Part shown: positions 1-9,033 of the stretch, one piece after another
Numbering within the stretch: position 1 is the stretch's first letter
Layout: the number at the start of each line of letters is the position of its first letter
Source of the DNA: Haloferax larsenii JCM 13917
GTDB taxonomy: Archaea > Halobacteriota > Halobacteria > Halobacteriales > Haloferacaceae
NCBI RefSeq assembly: GCF_000336955.1
Contig: NZ_AOLI01000008.1
Coordinates: 1 to 64,000, forward strand
Length of the DNA: 64,000 nucleotides
Reading direction: 5' to 3'
Translations under genes and position numbers: made by a program
Notes under the pieces: model-generated
The model's input: the letters and a program-made list of their open reading frames with translations, nothing else
Told to the model about the DNA's origin: nothing
Database searches by the model: none

Positions 1-19
1 AGATGTGTATAAGAGACAG
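1..19. other. Tn5/Nextera mosaic-end adapter remnant
   Basis: The first 19 bases read AGATGTGTATAAGAGACAG, the transposase mosaic end used in Nextera libraries. This is library sequence left on a contig end, not genome. The biological sequence starts at base 20. Confidence 0.97.
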
Positions 20-76
20 GAACAACTGTCCACGGTCGTCGGCGGCGAACGTTTCTCGTGGGGTTACATCCGCCAT
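20..76 (-). CDS. N-terminal fragment of a pilus-operon protein, cut by the contig edge
   Basis: An ATG at 76-74 opens a frame of 19 codons (ending DDRGQLF) that reaches the adapter. It overlaps the end of the upstream gene (stop at 66-64) by 13 bases, as is usual inside the tightly packed pilus operon. The start of a charged N-terminus followed by RGQLF resembles the N-terminus of haloarchaeal pilin-like proteins just before their hydrophobic helix, but too little is present to name the family. The rest of the gene is missing because the contig ends here. Confidence 0.55.
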
Positions 77-675
77 ACGACCACCTCCACCTCCACCGGA
101 GCCCAGAGTGGTCCGGAGTTCCGGTCGCCCACGTAGAACGACGTATTCGGGTCGCTCTCGACCGCGCTGAGGTTCTTCCCCGTCGGAATCGCTGCCCCGT
201 CGATTGGTTCGTGAAGCTCGTCGCTGTCGGAGAGCGTGACGAGCGACGTTCCGGAGACCGCGTGGTCACTCGGAGAACCCATGTACACGAGCGTCTTCGA
301 CCGTCGGCTCTTGCTCCCCTCGAAGTAGTGGATGTGAACGTTAAATGCGATTCCGCGGTCGAGGAACGTCTCGTTGAGCATCGTTCCGAATGCGGTTGGT
401 GGGCCACCAGTGACGAACCGGTCTTCTTCGCCCACGCCGTAGAACGTCTCGCTACTCCCGTTGTAGAGAAGCACGGTCCGTTCGAGCGTTCCGTTCTCGG
501 CCGCGGCATCGAGGAGCCCCTGCACGACAGCGGCTTGCTGATTTTCGATGTGCTGGCTCGACGTACTGGCGGTCAGTGGCGTGACCGCAGTCACCTGTAA
601 GGCGAACGTGACACTCGCGAGGAGGACCGTCGCGGCGACGAACGCTTCCAAGGCGTATGCTTGCCCACGCGACAT
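64..675 (-). CDS. pilin-like secreted/membrane protein of the pilus operon
   Basis: A 203-residue protein starting MSRGQAYALEAF. Residues 4-30 form a pilin-type entry: polar GQ followed by a hydrophobic helix containing the conserved Glu of class III signal regions. The remainder is an exported-looking domain rich in Asn-X-Thr/Ser sites. The ATG at 675 was chosen over the longer open frame because it lies 2 bases after the upstream stop and begins the pilin-like helix; the upstream extension is Arg-rich shadow sequence. It is the fourth gene of the operon after the ATPase and membrane platform, so a minor pilin or assembly factor is likely. No characterised family is claimed. Confidence 0.7.
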   Translation of the reverse strand: MSRGQAYALEAFVAATVLLASVTFALQVTAVTPLTASTSSQHIENQQAAVVQGLLDAAAENGTLERTVLLYNGSSETFYGVGEEDRFVTGGPPTAFGTMLNETFLDRGIAFNVHIHYFEGSKSRRSKTLVYMGSPSDHAVSGTSLVTLSDSDELHEPIDGAAIPTGKNLSAVESDPNTSFYVGDRNSGPLWAPVEVEVVVWRM

Positions 676-677
676 CG

Positions 678-1163
678 TTACCACACCCTCACGAGGAGCT
701 GATGCACCCTCCCGTCGATGAGGACGGTCCGCCGAGCAGCGATAGCTCGACCGCTCGATGGAACGACGTCCCCACGGCTCTCGACCACCGCCTCGTTCTG
801 GAGCAGTGTGACGTTCACGTCGTACCGGTCGCTCACACCGACCGCCTCCGCTACTGGGCCAGTGTCGTATCGGCAGTCGGCAGGCGGTGTCGCGTTGTCG
901 AAGAAGCCATCGACGCACTCCGAGTCGAGAACGGTTCGCTCACCAGAGGTCGAGAGGACGTCGCCCGCGAGTCTGTCGGCGGCGCGGTTGGCGACGAGCG
1001 GACGGTCCTGCGTGTCGTCGAACGGCTGGACGACCTGTGGAACCGTACTGATGACCCACGCGACAGCGAGGAGAAAGATACCGACGCCGATAGCGTAGTC
1101 GATGGTCGTTTGCGCGCGGCTTCGACGTCGCTCGCGTCCCGAAGAACGGTCACGACGGTCCAT
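678..1163 (-). CDS. pilin-like membrane-anchored protein of the pilus operon
   Basis: About 161 residues with an Arg-rich start (MDRRDRSSGRERR), then RAQTTIDYAIGVGIFLLAVAWVI, a typical archaeal pilin-type hydrophobic helix preceded by a basic patch. It then has an acidic external domain with two cysteines that could form a disulfide (VLDSECVDG and PPADCRYD). The ATG at 1163 overlaps the stop of the platform gene by one base (TGATG), and a start six codons earlier is also possible. It sits between the TadC-like gene and another pilin-like gene, which points to a minor pilin. The two pilin-like genes are separated by 2 bases. Confidence 0.75.
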   Translation of the reverse strand: MDRRDRSSGRERRRSRAQTTIDYAIGVGIFLLAVAWVISTVPQVVQPFDDTQDRPLVANRAADRLAGDVLSTSGERTVLDSECVDGFFDNATPPADCRYDTGPVAEAVGVSDRYDVNVTLLQNEAVVESRGDVVPSSGRAIAARRTVLIDGRVHQLLVRVW

Positions 1164-3205
1164 CAGCCGACCACCGTCCACACGGCCAACGCGAGCGTCT
1201 GGAGGATGACGACGAACTTGACACCTGCCAGCAGGTCGGCGTTGCGGATGTACCCGCTGATGAACCCAGAGAGCACTGCCTGCAACGTGACGCCGTGGAA
1301 GAACAGCAGTGAGAGCAGGTCGGAGTCGATAGCGCCACCGAAACTCGGACCACCACTGACGCCACCGCTACTTCCCGACGCCTGCGAGGTGAGCCCGGAC
1401 ATCACGTCGAGGAACTGCGTCTTCAGAATCGCCATCACGGCCAAGAGCGTCACGTAGGTCATGAGGATGATGGCGACCTGCATGCGCGTCCGGGCGATGC
1501 GCTCGCGCTCGATGTCGTCTTGGTTCTCGGAGGTCTGTGCAGCGGTGGTCAGCACCTCCGTAATCTGACTCGACGCCTCCTGTGCCTTGGTGATGAGCTT
1601 CACCGTCCGGGCGAGTCGCGGGATGTGGTACTTGTTGTTGAACTCGACGAGCGCCTCTTTGAGGCTCATCCCGTAGTGAACCTTCGCGTGCATCACGTCG
1701 AACTCGTCGGCGAGTTTTCCGGACGACGTATCGGAGACGGTCTTGATCGATTCGAGGAGGGTCTGTCCCGTGTCGTTCGCGCTCGAAAGCTTCCGAAGGT
1801 TGTCCGAGAGCTTTCCGGTGATGGCCGTCCGCGAGTGAACGTTCCAGCCGTGGAAGATGGCCAACGGAGTCGCGACAAGGTACACCGGGACGTAGAACCA
1901 GATGAACGTCCCCCAGACGGGTCGGTTGACCATTCCGTCCCACGAAGTCGGCGCAGACCCGCCGAGGGCCGCGACGGTGACGATGACTGCCGCGGTGGGG
2001 ACCGTGAGTACGAGCGTGAAAAGCGGGTTTTGCTTGAAGAAGATGTGCGGTCGCCGCAGCAACTGCTTCGTCTTGAACGTCCCCTCGCGGTTCTTGATGC
2101 GCGAGAAGATGCTGAACTCGCCGATGTACGTTTCGACGAGTCCCATGTGAACGAGCCCCTCCCGCTGTGACCCTTCGAGTCGGTCGCTCCCATCCCCTGG
2201 TGAGAGGTAGCCGTCGCCGATTTCGTCTTGCTTGACCGTCGAGACGAGCACGAGGAACCCGACACCGGTGAGTGGAATGAGACCGTACACGGTCGCATAG
2301 AGGAGTTCCTGCTGTGCCTTTCCGAGCATGCTCATGATGACGAGGATGATGATGAGAAGCAGCGGGAACAGAGAGAGCGTCATGTACATCTCTCCGAACA
2401 GTTCCATCGTATCCAGCGTCTGCTCTTGCTGCTGTTTCGCCGTCCGCAGGTGCTTGTCTTTCTTGTCGTCGAGGAACCCTTCCATGTCACCGCCGGAGTT
2501 GACGATAGAGAGCATGTCCGTCAGGAACTGCGAGAGTTCGTGTGAGGGCGTGATGAGTGCCTGCTGGCGAATCGCGTTTCGGTAGTCGGTGCCGAAGTAC
2601 TCCGTCTCTTGGACGATACTCTGGAACTCGCGGGCGACTTCCCCGTAGGTGTCGTCCGCCTTGGCCATCGCCTCCAGAATTTCGAGTTGGTTGAGTCCAC
2701 CGACCGAGAGGGCGTACATGAACGAGATGGCGTCCGAGAGCAGCATGTTTATCTCGCGTTTCCGCGCGGACGCCGTCGAATACGGAATCGCAACGAGCGT
2801 CCCGAAGCCCATCGCGAATCCGAGGGTGCCGAAGACGAGACCCGAGATGACGACTGCGGCAGGCATCGCGAGCGAGCGGAGCAGGTTCGCGGTCGATTCG
2901 CTCGCAACGGGAATGCCGAGGCTCAGTTCCGACGCGGAGAGGATGCCCAAGGCGAAGATACCGTAGCCGACGAGCATCCCGACGAGCCACAAAAACAGGC
3001 CGACGAGGACGCCGACTGCGAGTGCGCGTGAGAGATACAGCTCGACGGTGTCGGGCATTCGGGCCTGTTTGAGTTTCTCTTCGACGTCGGCGACGAACTC
3101 TCCATCCTCGTCGAACAGAATCTTGAAAAGCGGATAGAACGCGTCGCCGAGCGTGTCGGTGTCCCGGTCGAGCCCTGACGAAGAGTTTGCGTCGAGACTG
3201 CTCAT
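1163..3205 (-). CDS. pilC: TadC/PilC-like type IV pilus membrane platform protein
   Basis: A 680-residue polytopic protein of the type II secretion F / TadC family, roughly twice the length of bacterial TadC because it carries two F domains. Hydrophobic clusters lie near residues 60-90, 115-145, 275-325, 395-465 and 590-680, with cytosolic helical F domains between them (each with the pattern NSGGDMEGFL... or TAAQTSENQ...). It is expected to anchor the pilus assembly ATPase and pilins in the cytoplasmic membrane. The ATG directly follows the TAG of the ATPase gene with no gap, so the two are surely one operon. ArlJ at 55961 in this window is a paralogue of similar size. Confidence 0.92.
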   Translation of the reverse strand: MSSLDANSSSGLDRDTDTLGDAFYPLFKILFDEDGEFVADVEEKLKQARMPDTVELYLSRALAVGVLVGLFLWLVGMLVGYGIFALGILSASELSLGIPVASESTANLLRSLAMPAAVVISGLVFGTLGFAMGFGTLVAIPYSTASARKREINMLLSDAISFMYALSVGGLNQLEILEAMAKADDTYGEVAREFQSIVQETEYFGTDYRNAIRQQALITPSHELSQFLTDMLSIVNSGGDMEGFLDDKKDKHLRTAKQQQEQTLDTMELFGEMYMTLSLFPLLLIIILVIMSMLGKAQQELLYATVYGLIPLTGVGFLVLVSTVKQDEIGDGYLSPGDGSDRLEGSQREGLVHMGLVETYIGEFSIFSRIKNREGTFKTKQLLRRPHIFFKQNPLFTLVLTVPTAAVIVTVAALGGSAPTSWDGMVNRPVWGTFIWFYVPVYLVATPLAIFHGWNVHSRTAITGKLSDNLRKLSSANDTGQTLLESIKTVSDTSSGKLADEFDVMHAKVHYGMSLKEALVEFNNKYHIPRLARTVKLITKAQEASSQITEVLTTAAQTSENQDDIERERIARTRMQVAIILMTYVTLLAVMAILKTQFLDVMSGLTSQASGSSGGVSGGPSFGGAIDSDLLSLLFFHGVTLQAVLSGFISGYIRNADLLAGVKFVVILQTLALAVWTVVG

Positions 3206-6200
3206 CTACTCACCTTCCCTGGGTTCGTCGTCTGACTCGGACTCCGATTCAGACGCTTCTTCTGAATCATCCGACGAAGGGCTGGTCTCCGCGAATTCGA
3301 ACTCGCCGAACACGTCGTCGCGCTCGTTGCCAGCGGATTTGCCGGGGGCGTCGTTGGTGTCGTTGGCGTCGTCTACATTATCGGTATCCGGTGACGAGTC
3401 CGACTCGCTCGCGTCGGAGACTGTCTCCCCACCATCGGCATCGACAGGCGTGTCCGCATTGTCTCCGGCCGCCTGCGACCCACCACTACTCGCAGGTGGC
3501 TGATTCACGTCGAACGCACCCAAGAAGTCCTCAAGGTCGACATCGTCGGTGTCGAGGTCCGGGAAGTGTGCACCGTCCGGGATGTCGATTCCGGCTTCGT
3601 CAGCAGCGTCTTCCAACTCGTCGCTCGTGAGCGCGTCGAAGAAGTCGTCCGGGCCATCGCTGTCGGCCGGGACACTGCTGTCGGCCGGGCTATCTCTGTC
3701 CTCGTCGTCGCCGTCAGCCCCGGCTTCGAGCGCCGGCGTCTCCGACTCGCCTTCGAGAGAGGACGGCCCGTCGTCTTCGTCGAGCGCGGGCGTCTCGTCG
3801 CCACTTTCGAGTTCGTTTCGGTCGGTGCCCTCGTCGAGCGCCGGCGCGTCGAGACGGTCATCGAGCGTGTCGACTTCGGCTCGGTCGCCCGGTTCCGCCT
3901 CGATGTCGGGTTCGCTCCGCATGTGTGAGAGCGCTTCTGCGACGTCGCCCACGTCGCGCCCGCGATAGTCGGGGAAGAGTTCCTCTTCGGCCCGTTTGAG
4001 AATCTCCTTGGCGAGCTTTCGGACGTGTTCTGGTGGGTCGGGCCGCGGAACCATCTCCTCGCTTTCGGGGTCGATGTTGATGTGAACCGACTCCATCTCG
4101 CGGAGGTCTTCGAGACTGCGTTCGAGGTCGTCGGTCGCCATCAGGCCGAGGATGGTATCCTGGTCGTTGATGAACGCCTGGAACGTCGCGGCGACCTGCG
4201 TGTACGTGTTGAGACCGCGGTCGATGAGGTACGCGAGGACGACCTGTCGCTTGAACATCTCCAAGTCGAGCGTCTCTTGGTTCCACCCGCGGTCGAACTT
4301 GATTTCTTCGAGCGTGTTCGACGACCCCATCTGGAGGAACTCGTCGGCCTCCGCTTGCCACTGGTAGATGTCCTGAACGTTGATTTCGTCGTTCTCGGGG
4401 TCGTAGTGGTTGATTTCGGTGAGCGACTTGTTCCGGCGGACCTTGTTGCCGCCGACCCGCGTCGACGTCTGAATCGACACGAGGTCGAGCGCCGTGAACA
4501 TCGTCTTCGAGACGTTGATGGGCGCGGTCGTAAAGCGCTTGAGCACCTCGCCGACGGAGTCCGCGTGGAACGTCGTGTAGGTGGTGTGCCCCGTGGACAT
4601 GACCTGAAAGAGCGTCCGCCCTTCCTCACCGCGAATCTCGCCCATGACGATGTAGTCGGGGCGTTGACGGAGCGCCGCTTCGAGCAGGTCGAACTCGTCG
4701 ACGTCGCCTTTGTCGTCGTCAGCGAACGAGGGGCGCGTGACCGACGCAATCCAGTTTCGCTGCGGGAGTTCGACCTCGCGGGTGTCCTCGATAGAGACGA
4801 TTTTCGTGTTCGACGGGATGAAAAGCGACACCGCGTTGAGCGACGTGGTCTTCCCGGACGCAGTGCCCCCGGCGAAGATGAGGCTCTTGTCGTTCTCGAT
4901 ACAGAGCCAGAGGAACGCCATCTCTTCGAGCGAGAAGGTCGACCAGTTGATGAGGTCGATTGGCGTAAACGGCACGTCCTTGAACTGCCGGATGGTGTAG
5001 TTCGTCCCGTGGTCGGACACCTCGCGTCCGAGGGTCAACTGCGCGCGTGACCCGTCCGGGAGCGTCGCGTCGACCTGCGGGCGTCGCTTCGAGATGCCCT
5101 TCCCGGAGCGCTGGGCGAGTTTGACGACGAAGTCGTCGAGTTCGGTCTCGCCGTGGTAGACGTTCGAAATAATCTGCTCGTAGTCGGAGTGGTAGACGAA
5201 CACCGGCGAGTTGTAGCCGTCACACGAGATGTCTTCGACGTTGATGTCGTGTTTGATGCCGTCGATTCGCTCGTAGCCGATGAAGTCGCGCCGAAGGTAG
5301 TACTGGAGCTTCTTGACCTGGTAGTCGTTGAGTTCTGCGGTGTCGTCGGCGAGGACCGCCGGTTCGGGGCGTGCAGCGATACCCTCGATTCCCCCGAGTG
5401 GTTCTTCATCACTCCGGTGTTCGGGACGACCCCCGAACAGTCCGCCGAGGCCGAGGCGGTTTGCGACACCACCGAGAAGTGGTGAGCCGGAGTCTTTGCT
5501 CGACGATGTACTGGCGGGCGTGTCGTCGGCTTCCGTCACAGGGTCGCTTTCACTTTCGTCTTCCTGCGATGCGTCTGCATCCTTCGGGGGCGTTGCACCT
5601 TCTTCGACGGGGTCGGCCGTCTTGCTCCCGCCGAAGAGCCCACCCAACCCGAGTCGCTCAGCGAGGCTCTCTGCACCGTCGTTCACGCCGTCGGTTGCAG
5701 CGGCACGCTCGGTCGCCGGCGCGTCGTAGAGGTCGTACCGCGACAGCAACTCGTACGTCTGGGCCTCGATGACTCGTCCGCGGTTGTCTTCGCCGCCTTC
5801 GCCACTGACGAGCCCCTCGTCGCCGTATTTGATTGCAGTCCGAAGCTTTCCGGTGAGGAACTCCGTCAAGTCGTCTTCGATGCGGTTGAGGTAGGGTTCG
5901 ACGACGTAGTACTTCTTCTCGTTTTCCTTGATGGAGTGGAAGATGATGACGAACGAGTACGGTTTGTTCACCCAGTAGCGTTCGACCTCTCTGAAGTGCG
6001 TCTTCTTCTCCATCGGGACGGACTTTTCGAGGTCGTATCGGTTCGCGAACGTGGTGGTGCCGTCCACGCTGGTGAAGAACTCGTCCTCGTCGAAATCCTG
6101 CTTGACGTCGACGGTCCGTTCGTCCACGACCTCGTCGAGTTCGCTCGCTCGCTTTCCGCCGCGTGCCAGTGCGTTCTCGATGACCGACGGGTCGAATCCA

Positions 6201-6730
6201 AGGGCGGCTTCGCTGTCGAAGCGCTCGATGTTCCCCTCGGCGTCGCGCGGGCGAGAACCGTCGTCCTCGTAGTAATACTCGCGCTTGTAGTGTTCCCACA
6301 TCCACTCGTCTTTGACGACGGGTGTGGTCTCGGGGTCGCAGAACGCCTCGAACTGCTCGTGGATATCTTTCGCGTGTGCACCTCGCTTGCCGACGAATTC
6401 GCTGACCTCGACCGGGTGGAAGTCGAGGTACGTCTCGGGGTCGAGACTGACTTCGGTCCAATCGTCGCGGTCAGGAGTCGGGATGTCTCGCTCTTCGCCG
6501 TCTTCCCAGCGAGAACTTCCCGGAACGTCGGCACGGGTGCGAGGGTCGAATCCGTAGAGAGCTTCGACATCGCCATCGTCACCGAACTCGTCGAGGAAAT
6601 CGGCCCACGTGTACTCACCGACGCGGGCGTTCGACCCCTCCTGCGTTGAATCGGCGTCGCTCTCGATAGGCGACTCCGCGTCCCCCTCCAACGCCTTGGG
6701 TTCGGTTCCATCGGCGTCCTCGGTTGCCAT
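3206..6730 (-). CDS. pilB: PilB-like type II/IV secretion system ATPase with long acidic tails
   Basis: A 1174-residue ATPase, about twice the usual PilB/TadA length. The core (about residues 450-930) has Walker A GGTASGKTTS (Lys627), the Walker B region VMGEIRGEEGR, and the His box STGHTTYTTFHAD. Residues 1-150 and the last 230 or so are very acidic and probably disordered. A linker at about 355-440 holds two copies of the motif RLGLGGLFGG. It powers pilin extrusion by the TadC-like platform encoded immediately downstream. The start MATEDADG at 6730 is preferred because the 17-codon extension is basic and lies in the AT-rich promoter region. It is distinct from ArlI at 54292. Confidence 0.92.
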   Translation of the reverse strand: MATEDADGTEPKALEGDAESPIESDADSTQEGSNARVGEYTWADFLDEFGDDGDVEALYGFDPRTRADVPGSSRWEDGEERDIPTPDRDDWTEVSLDPETYLDFHPVEVSEFVGKRGAHAKDIHEQFEAFCDPETTPVVKDEWMWEHYKREYYYEDDGSRPRDAEGNIERFDSEAALGFDPSVIENALARGGKRASELDEVVDERTVDVKQDFDEDEFFTSVDGTTTFANRYDLEKSVPMEKKTHFREVERYWVNKPYSFVIIFHSIKENEKKYYVVEPYLNRIEDDLTEFLTGKLRTAIKYGDEGLVSGEGGEDNRGRVIEAQTYELLSRYDLYDAPATERAAATDGVNDGAESLAERLGLGGLFGGSKTADPVEEGATPPKDADASQEDESESDPVTEADDTPASTSSSKDSGSPLLGGVANRLGLGGLFGGRPEHRSDEEPLGGIEGIAARPEPAVLADDTAELNDYQVKKLQYYLRRDFIGYERIDGIKHDINVEDISCDGYNSPVFVYHSDYEQIISNVYHGETELDDFVVKLAQRSGKGISKRRPQVDATLPDGSRAQLTLGREVSDHGTNYTIRQFKDVPFTPIDLINWSTFSLEEMAFLWLCIENDKSLIFAGGTASGKTTSLNAVSLFIPSNTKIVSIEDTREVELPQRNWIASVTRPSFADDDKGDVDEFDLLEAALRQRPDYIVMGEIRGEEGRTLFQVMSTGHTTYTTFHADSVGEVLKRFTTAPINVSKTMFTALDLVSIQTSTRVGGNKVRRNKSLTEINHYDPENDEINVQDIYQWQAEADEFLQMGSSNTLEEIKFDRGWNQETLDLEMFKRQVVLAYLIDRGLNTYTQVAATFQAFINDQDTILGLMATDDLERSLEDLREMESVHINIDPESEEMVPRPDPPEHVRKLAKEILKRAEEELFPDYRGRDVGDVAEALSHMRSEPDIEAEPGDRAEVDTLDDRLDAPALDEGTDRNELESGDETPALDEDDGPSSLEGESETPALEAGADGDDEDRDSPADSSVPADSDGPDDFFDALTSDELEDAADEAGIDIPDGAHFPDLDTDDVDLEDFLGAFDVNQPPASSGGSQAAGDNADTPVDADGGETVSDASESDSSPDTDNVDDANDTNDAPGKSAGNERDDVFGEFEFAETSPSSDDSEEASESESESDDEPREGE

Positions 6731-7046
6731 TGTGGTCCGGTATCCGGGGTGATGGAAAAGTCTTTTTCTCAGATAATCCACAATTTAAGCACGTTTAAGT
6801 GTCTTTTTTATAACCATTTATTAGTGGCCCAGTCGCTCGAAGACGGATATTTCAGTCGTTTAATTGGATGTTTACCGGGAGTAATCGAGAGACCCCAACC
6901 ACGTATAAACAGCGATAAATTGTCTTTGGGTTGTTACTTCGACCACTCGCTGTGTTAAGACTTGTCACAACCTCTGTCGAGTGGTCCGGCTCATCACTTT
7001 CGAGCTGGTGCGAATAACTATGATATCTCTCTGAGATGACTCTGCC
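6731..7046. promoter_or_regulatory. divergent promoter region between pilB and a membrane-protein gene
   Basis: 316 AT-rich bases without a gene. Seen here: two TTTAAG boxes spaced 10 bases apart (6784-6799), several TATA-like tracts (6803-6816, 6905-6920), a 9-base inverted repeat GACCACTCG (6941-6949) / CGAGTGGTC (6978-6986), and a TATA-like CTATGATAT (about 7019-7027) at the right distance for leaderless transcription of the gene at 7047. Nothing coding is apparent. Confidence 0.6.
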
Positions 7047-7577
7047 ATGGACCAACTTGCACTCGTCGTCCTTCAGCAGACGCCAATCGCACCGCCGACA
7101 GACCCCAGTGCATTCACCCGCTTTTTCGGCTCCACGATATCCGCCGCAGGGACGTTCCTCGGAACCCTCGTCCTCGGGGCACTCTTGCTCGTACTCGCAC
7201 CGGACTTCACCGAGAACGTAATCGACACAGTCGAAGAGAAGCCCGGTCCGTCGTTCCTCTGGGGACTCGGTGTCTTCGTCGCGTTCATCTTCGTCATCAT
7301 CGCTCTCGTCATCACCTTGATCGGCATCTTCCTCGCCATCCCGCTCGTCATCGTGATGATATTCGTCTCGTTGTTCGGCGGCGCAATCGTGTTCATCTTC
7401 GTCGGTGAGCGACTCCTCGACGCCGCAAACGTCGACACGTCCCGCTGGGGACACCTCGGTGTTGGTGCGTTTGCCGCGACTGTGCTCGCTGCCATCCCCG
7501 TCGTCGGCGGCATCACGAACTTCGTCGTCAACACCGTCGGTGTCGGTGCACTCGTCTACTACTGGCGCAACAACTAG
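7047..7577 (+). CDS. four-helix integral membrane protein of unknown function
   Basis: 176 residues with hydrophobic segments at about 35-55, 72-98, 100-125 and 145-172. Small glycine-rich loops and a Ser/Thr-Pro-rich N-terminal leader precede them. It resembles the C-terminal membrane module found with bactofilin-like proteins in haloarchaea, but that link is weak and I do not assign a role. The ATG at 7047 has a TATA-like box about 25 bases upstream, so the transcript is probably leaderless. It is transcribed away from the pilus operon and converges on the EamA transporter gene with 11 bases between stops. Confidence 0.8.
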   Translation: MDQLALVVLQQTPIAPPTDPSAFTRFFGSTISAAGTFLGTLVLGALLLVLAPDFTENVIDTVEEKPGPSFLWGLGVFVAFIFVIIALVITLIGIFLAIPLVIVMIFVSLFGGAIVFIFVGERLLDAANVDTSRWGHLGVGAFAATVLAAIPVVGGITNFVVNTVGVGALVYYWRNN

Positions 7578-7588
7578 TTCGAAGCTTT

Positions 7589-8482
7589 TCACCCACTCAG
7601 TTCCGTACGAATCGCGTTCCGTTTTACGAGCAGGAACCCGACGACGATAATCGCGAACCCAACTGCGACCGAGGGTGCGAGCGCCTCGTCGAGTGCTGCC
7701 CACCCGACGACCGCCGCGAAGACCGGCGAGACGTAGCCGACGAGGTTGATTTCTATCGGGCCGAGTCGGTCGAGTAACTCGAAGTAGAGTAGGTACCCTG
7801 CCGCACCTGCGAAGGGGACGAGATACACGTACGCGGCGACGACTGTCGGCGTCAGGTCGACGTGCTGTGGCTCGCCTCGAACGAGACTCATCACGTGGAG
7901 CAGCCCGCCACCGAGGAGCATCAGCCAACCCTGGTACGCCGCTACCGGAAGCGTCGTTCGGAGCGGGCGGGTGACGACGCCACCGAGGGCGAACGCCGAC
8001 GCCGACAGCACCAGAATTCCGACTCCGAGCGGATTCGGTGAACTCACAGCGTTGGGGTCGGGGTTGGCGACGACGACCACGCCGACCAGCCCGAGTAGGA
8101 TACCTGCGAGCGCAATTGGACTGAGTCGCTCGTCGGGGAGCACCGGACGGGCGAACCCAGCCGAGAGTACCGGAATCGAACTCAGGACCACGGCGCTGAC
8201 GGCAGAGGTGACGTAGCCCTGTCCGATGAACAGAAGACCGTTGTGGACGGCGATAAAGAGCGTCCCGCCCGCGACGACACTCGGGAGGTCCGAGCGGCTG
8301 AGTCGCCACCGCTGGTTTCGAGCCGCACCGTATCCGAGGACCAGCAGTCCGACGAGGTCGAAGCGAAGCGCGGCAAAGAGCAACGGTGGGATGCCGGCTA
8401 AGCCAGCTTTGACCGCCGGATACGATGCACCCCAGAGCGCGGCGAGAAGGAGAAAGGCAGCAGCGTTTCGGTACCGGGTCAC
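7589..8482 (-). CDS. EamA/DMT-family drug/metabolite transporter
   Basis: A 297-residue protein with about ten transmembrane helices arranged as two EamA repeats (about 10-140 and 150-285). The N-terminus RYRNAAAFLLLAALWGASYPAVKAG is the standard first helix of the family, with the conserved WG and P. Such proteins export or import small metabolites, and the substrate cannot be told from sequence. The gene stands alone, facing the 7047 membrane gene and separated from the tRNA by 122 bases. Confidence 0.88.
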   Translation of the reverse strand: MTRYRNAAAFLLLAALWGASYPAVKAGLAGIPPLLFAALRFDLVGLLVLGYGAARNQRWRLSRSDLPSVVAGGTLFIAVHNGLLFIGQGYVTSAVSAVVLSSIPVLSAGFARPVLPDERLSPIALAGILLGLVGVVVVANPDPNAVSSPNPLGVGILVLSASAFALGGVVTRPLRTTLPVAAYQGWLMLLGGGLLHVMSLVRGEPQHVDLTPTVVAAYVYLVPFAGAAGYLLYFELLDRLGPIEINLVGYVSPVFAAVVGWAALDEALAPSVAVGFAIIVVGFLLVKRNAIRTELSG

Positions 8483-8604
8483 ACAAGGTGTCGTCGGGTG
8501 TGGGTGGTGAGCGTATCGGTTCGGGCAGTTGCGACCGGTTCGTCATCCCTGTGCCGTTTTCACTGCTCACTGCCGTTCGCCCGTGAAGGAGCAACGCGAC
8601 TGAA

Positions 8605-8677
8605 CGGGCGTGACGGGATTCGAACCCGCGATCGAGAGGTTAGGAACCTCTCGCCCTGTCCACTAGGCCACACGCCC
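8605..8677 (-). tRNA. tRNA-Arg (anticodon CCU)
   Basis: On the minus strand the sequence folds as a full cloverleaf: acceptor GGGCGTG/CACGCCC, D arm GCCT...AGGGC, anticodon stem AGAGG/CCTCT enclosing loop TTCCTAA (anticodon CCT, reading AGG), a 5-base variable loop, and T arm GCGGG-TTCGAAT-CCCGT. The discriminator is G at 8605, no CCA is encoded, and there is no intron. Confidence 0.96.
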
Positions 8678-8703
8678 TCCCGTGATTTCTCTCAGGGCTG
8701 GAC

Positions 8704-8736
8704 AAAAATCGCGTGGTTCGCCCCCCCTGTGGGGGG
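8704..8736 (-). terminator. terminator-like hairpin and T tract after tatA
   Basis: CCCCCC (8722-8727), loop TGT, GGGGGG (8731-8736), followed on the minus strand by TTTTT at 8708-8704. It lies between the end of tatA (8770) and the tRNA 5' end (8677), so it probably separates the two transcripts. Confidence 0.6.
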
Positions 8737-8769
8737 TTAGACGGAGCAGATGAAGAAGAGCTGCAGTGA

Positions 8770-9033
8770 CTACTCGGACGTGGTAGTCGACTCGGTCGCC
8801 GTCTCGGTCTTCGTTTCGGTGACGTCTTCGTCGTCTTCGTCGCCTTCCATCTGCTTCAGTTCTTCTTCGATTTCGTTGCGTCCTCGCTGGAACTCGCCCA
8901 TGGCCTGCCCGGTAGAGCGCGCAAGTTTCGGAATCTTGTTCGCGCCGAACAGCAGGACGAGCACGAGGAGGACGATGAGCAGCTCCGGCCCGCCCGGGAG
9001 TCCCGGGAACAGGGGGGTGATGGTCTCGAACAT
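8770..9033 (-). CDS. tatA: TatA/E-type twin-arginine translocase subunit
   Basis: 87 residues: a short N-terminus, one transmembrane helix (about 16-32, PELLIVLLVLVLLFGANKIP), the hinge FGANKIPKLARS, an amphipathic helix (about 33-60), and an acidic Thr-rich tail. It forms the size-variable pore of the Tat pathway, the main export route in haloarchaea, with TatC partners that are not in this window. On the minus strand a TATA box CCTATAATTAA (9067-9057) sits 24-34 bases before the ATG, fitting a leaderless message. Confidence 0.95.
   Translation of the reverse strand: MFETITPLFPGLPGGPELLIVLLVLVLLFGANKIPKLARSTGQAMGEFQRGRNEIEEELKQMEGDEDDEDVTETKTETATESTTTSE

Noticed and set aside
6852-8594. 580-codon minus-strand open frame over the membrane gene and EamA gene
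   Set aside because: It runs antisense to the 7047 gene and out of frame through the EamA gene; Arg/Pro/Asp-rich composition without any domain.
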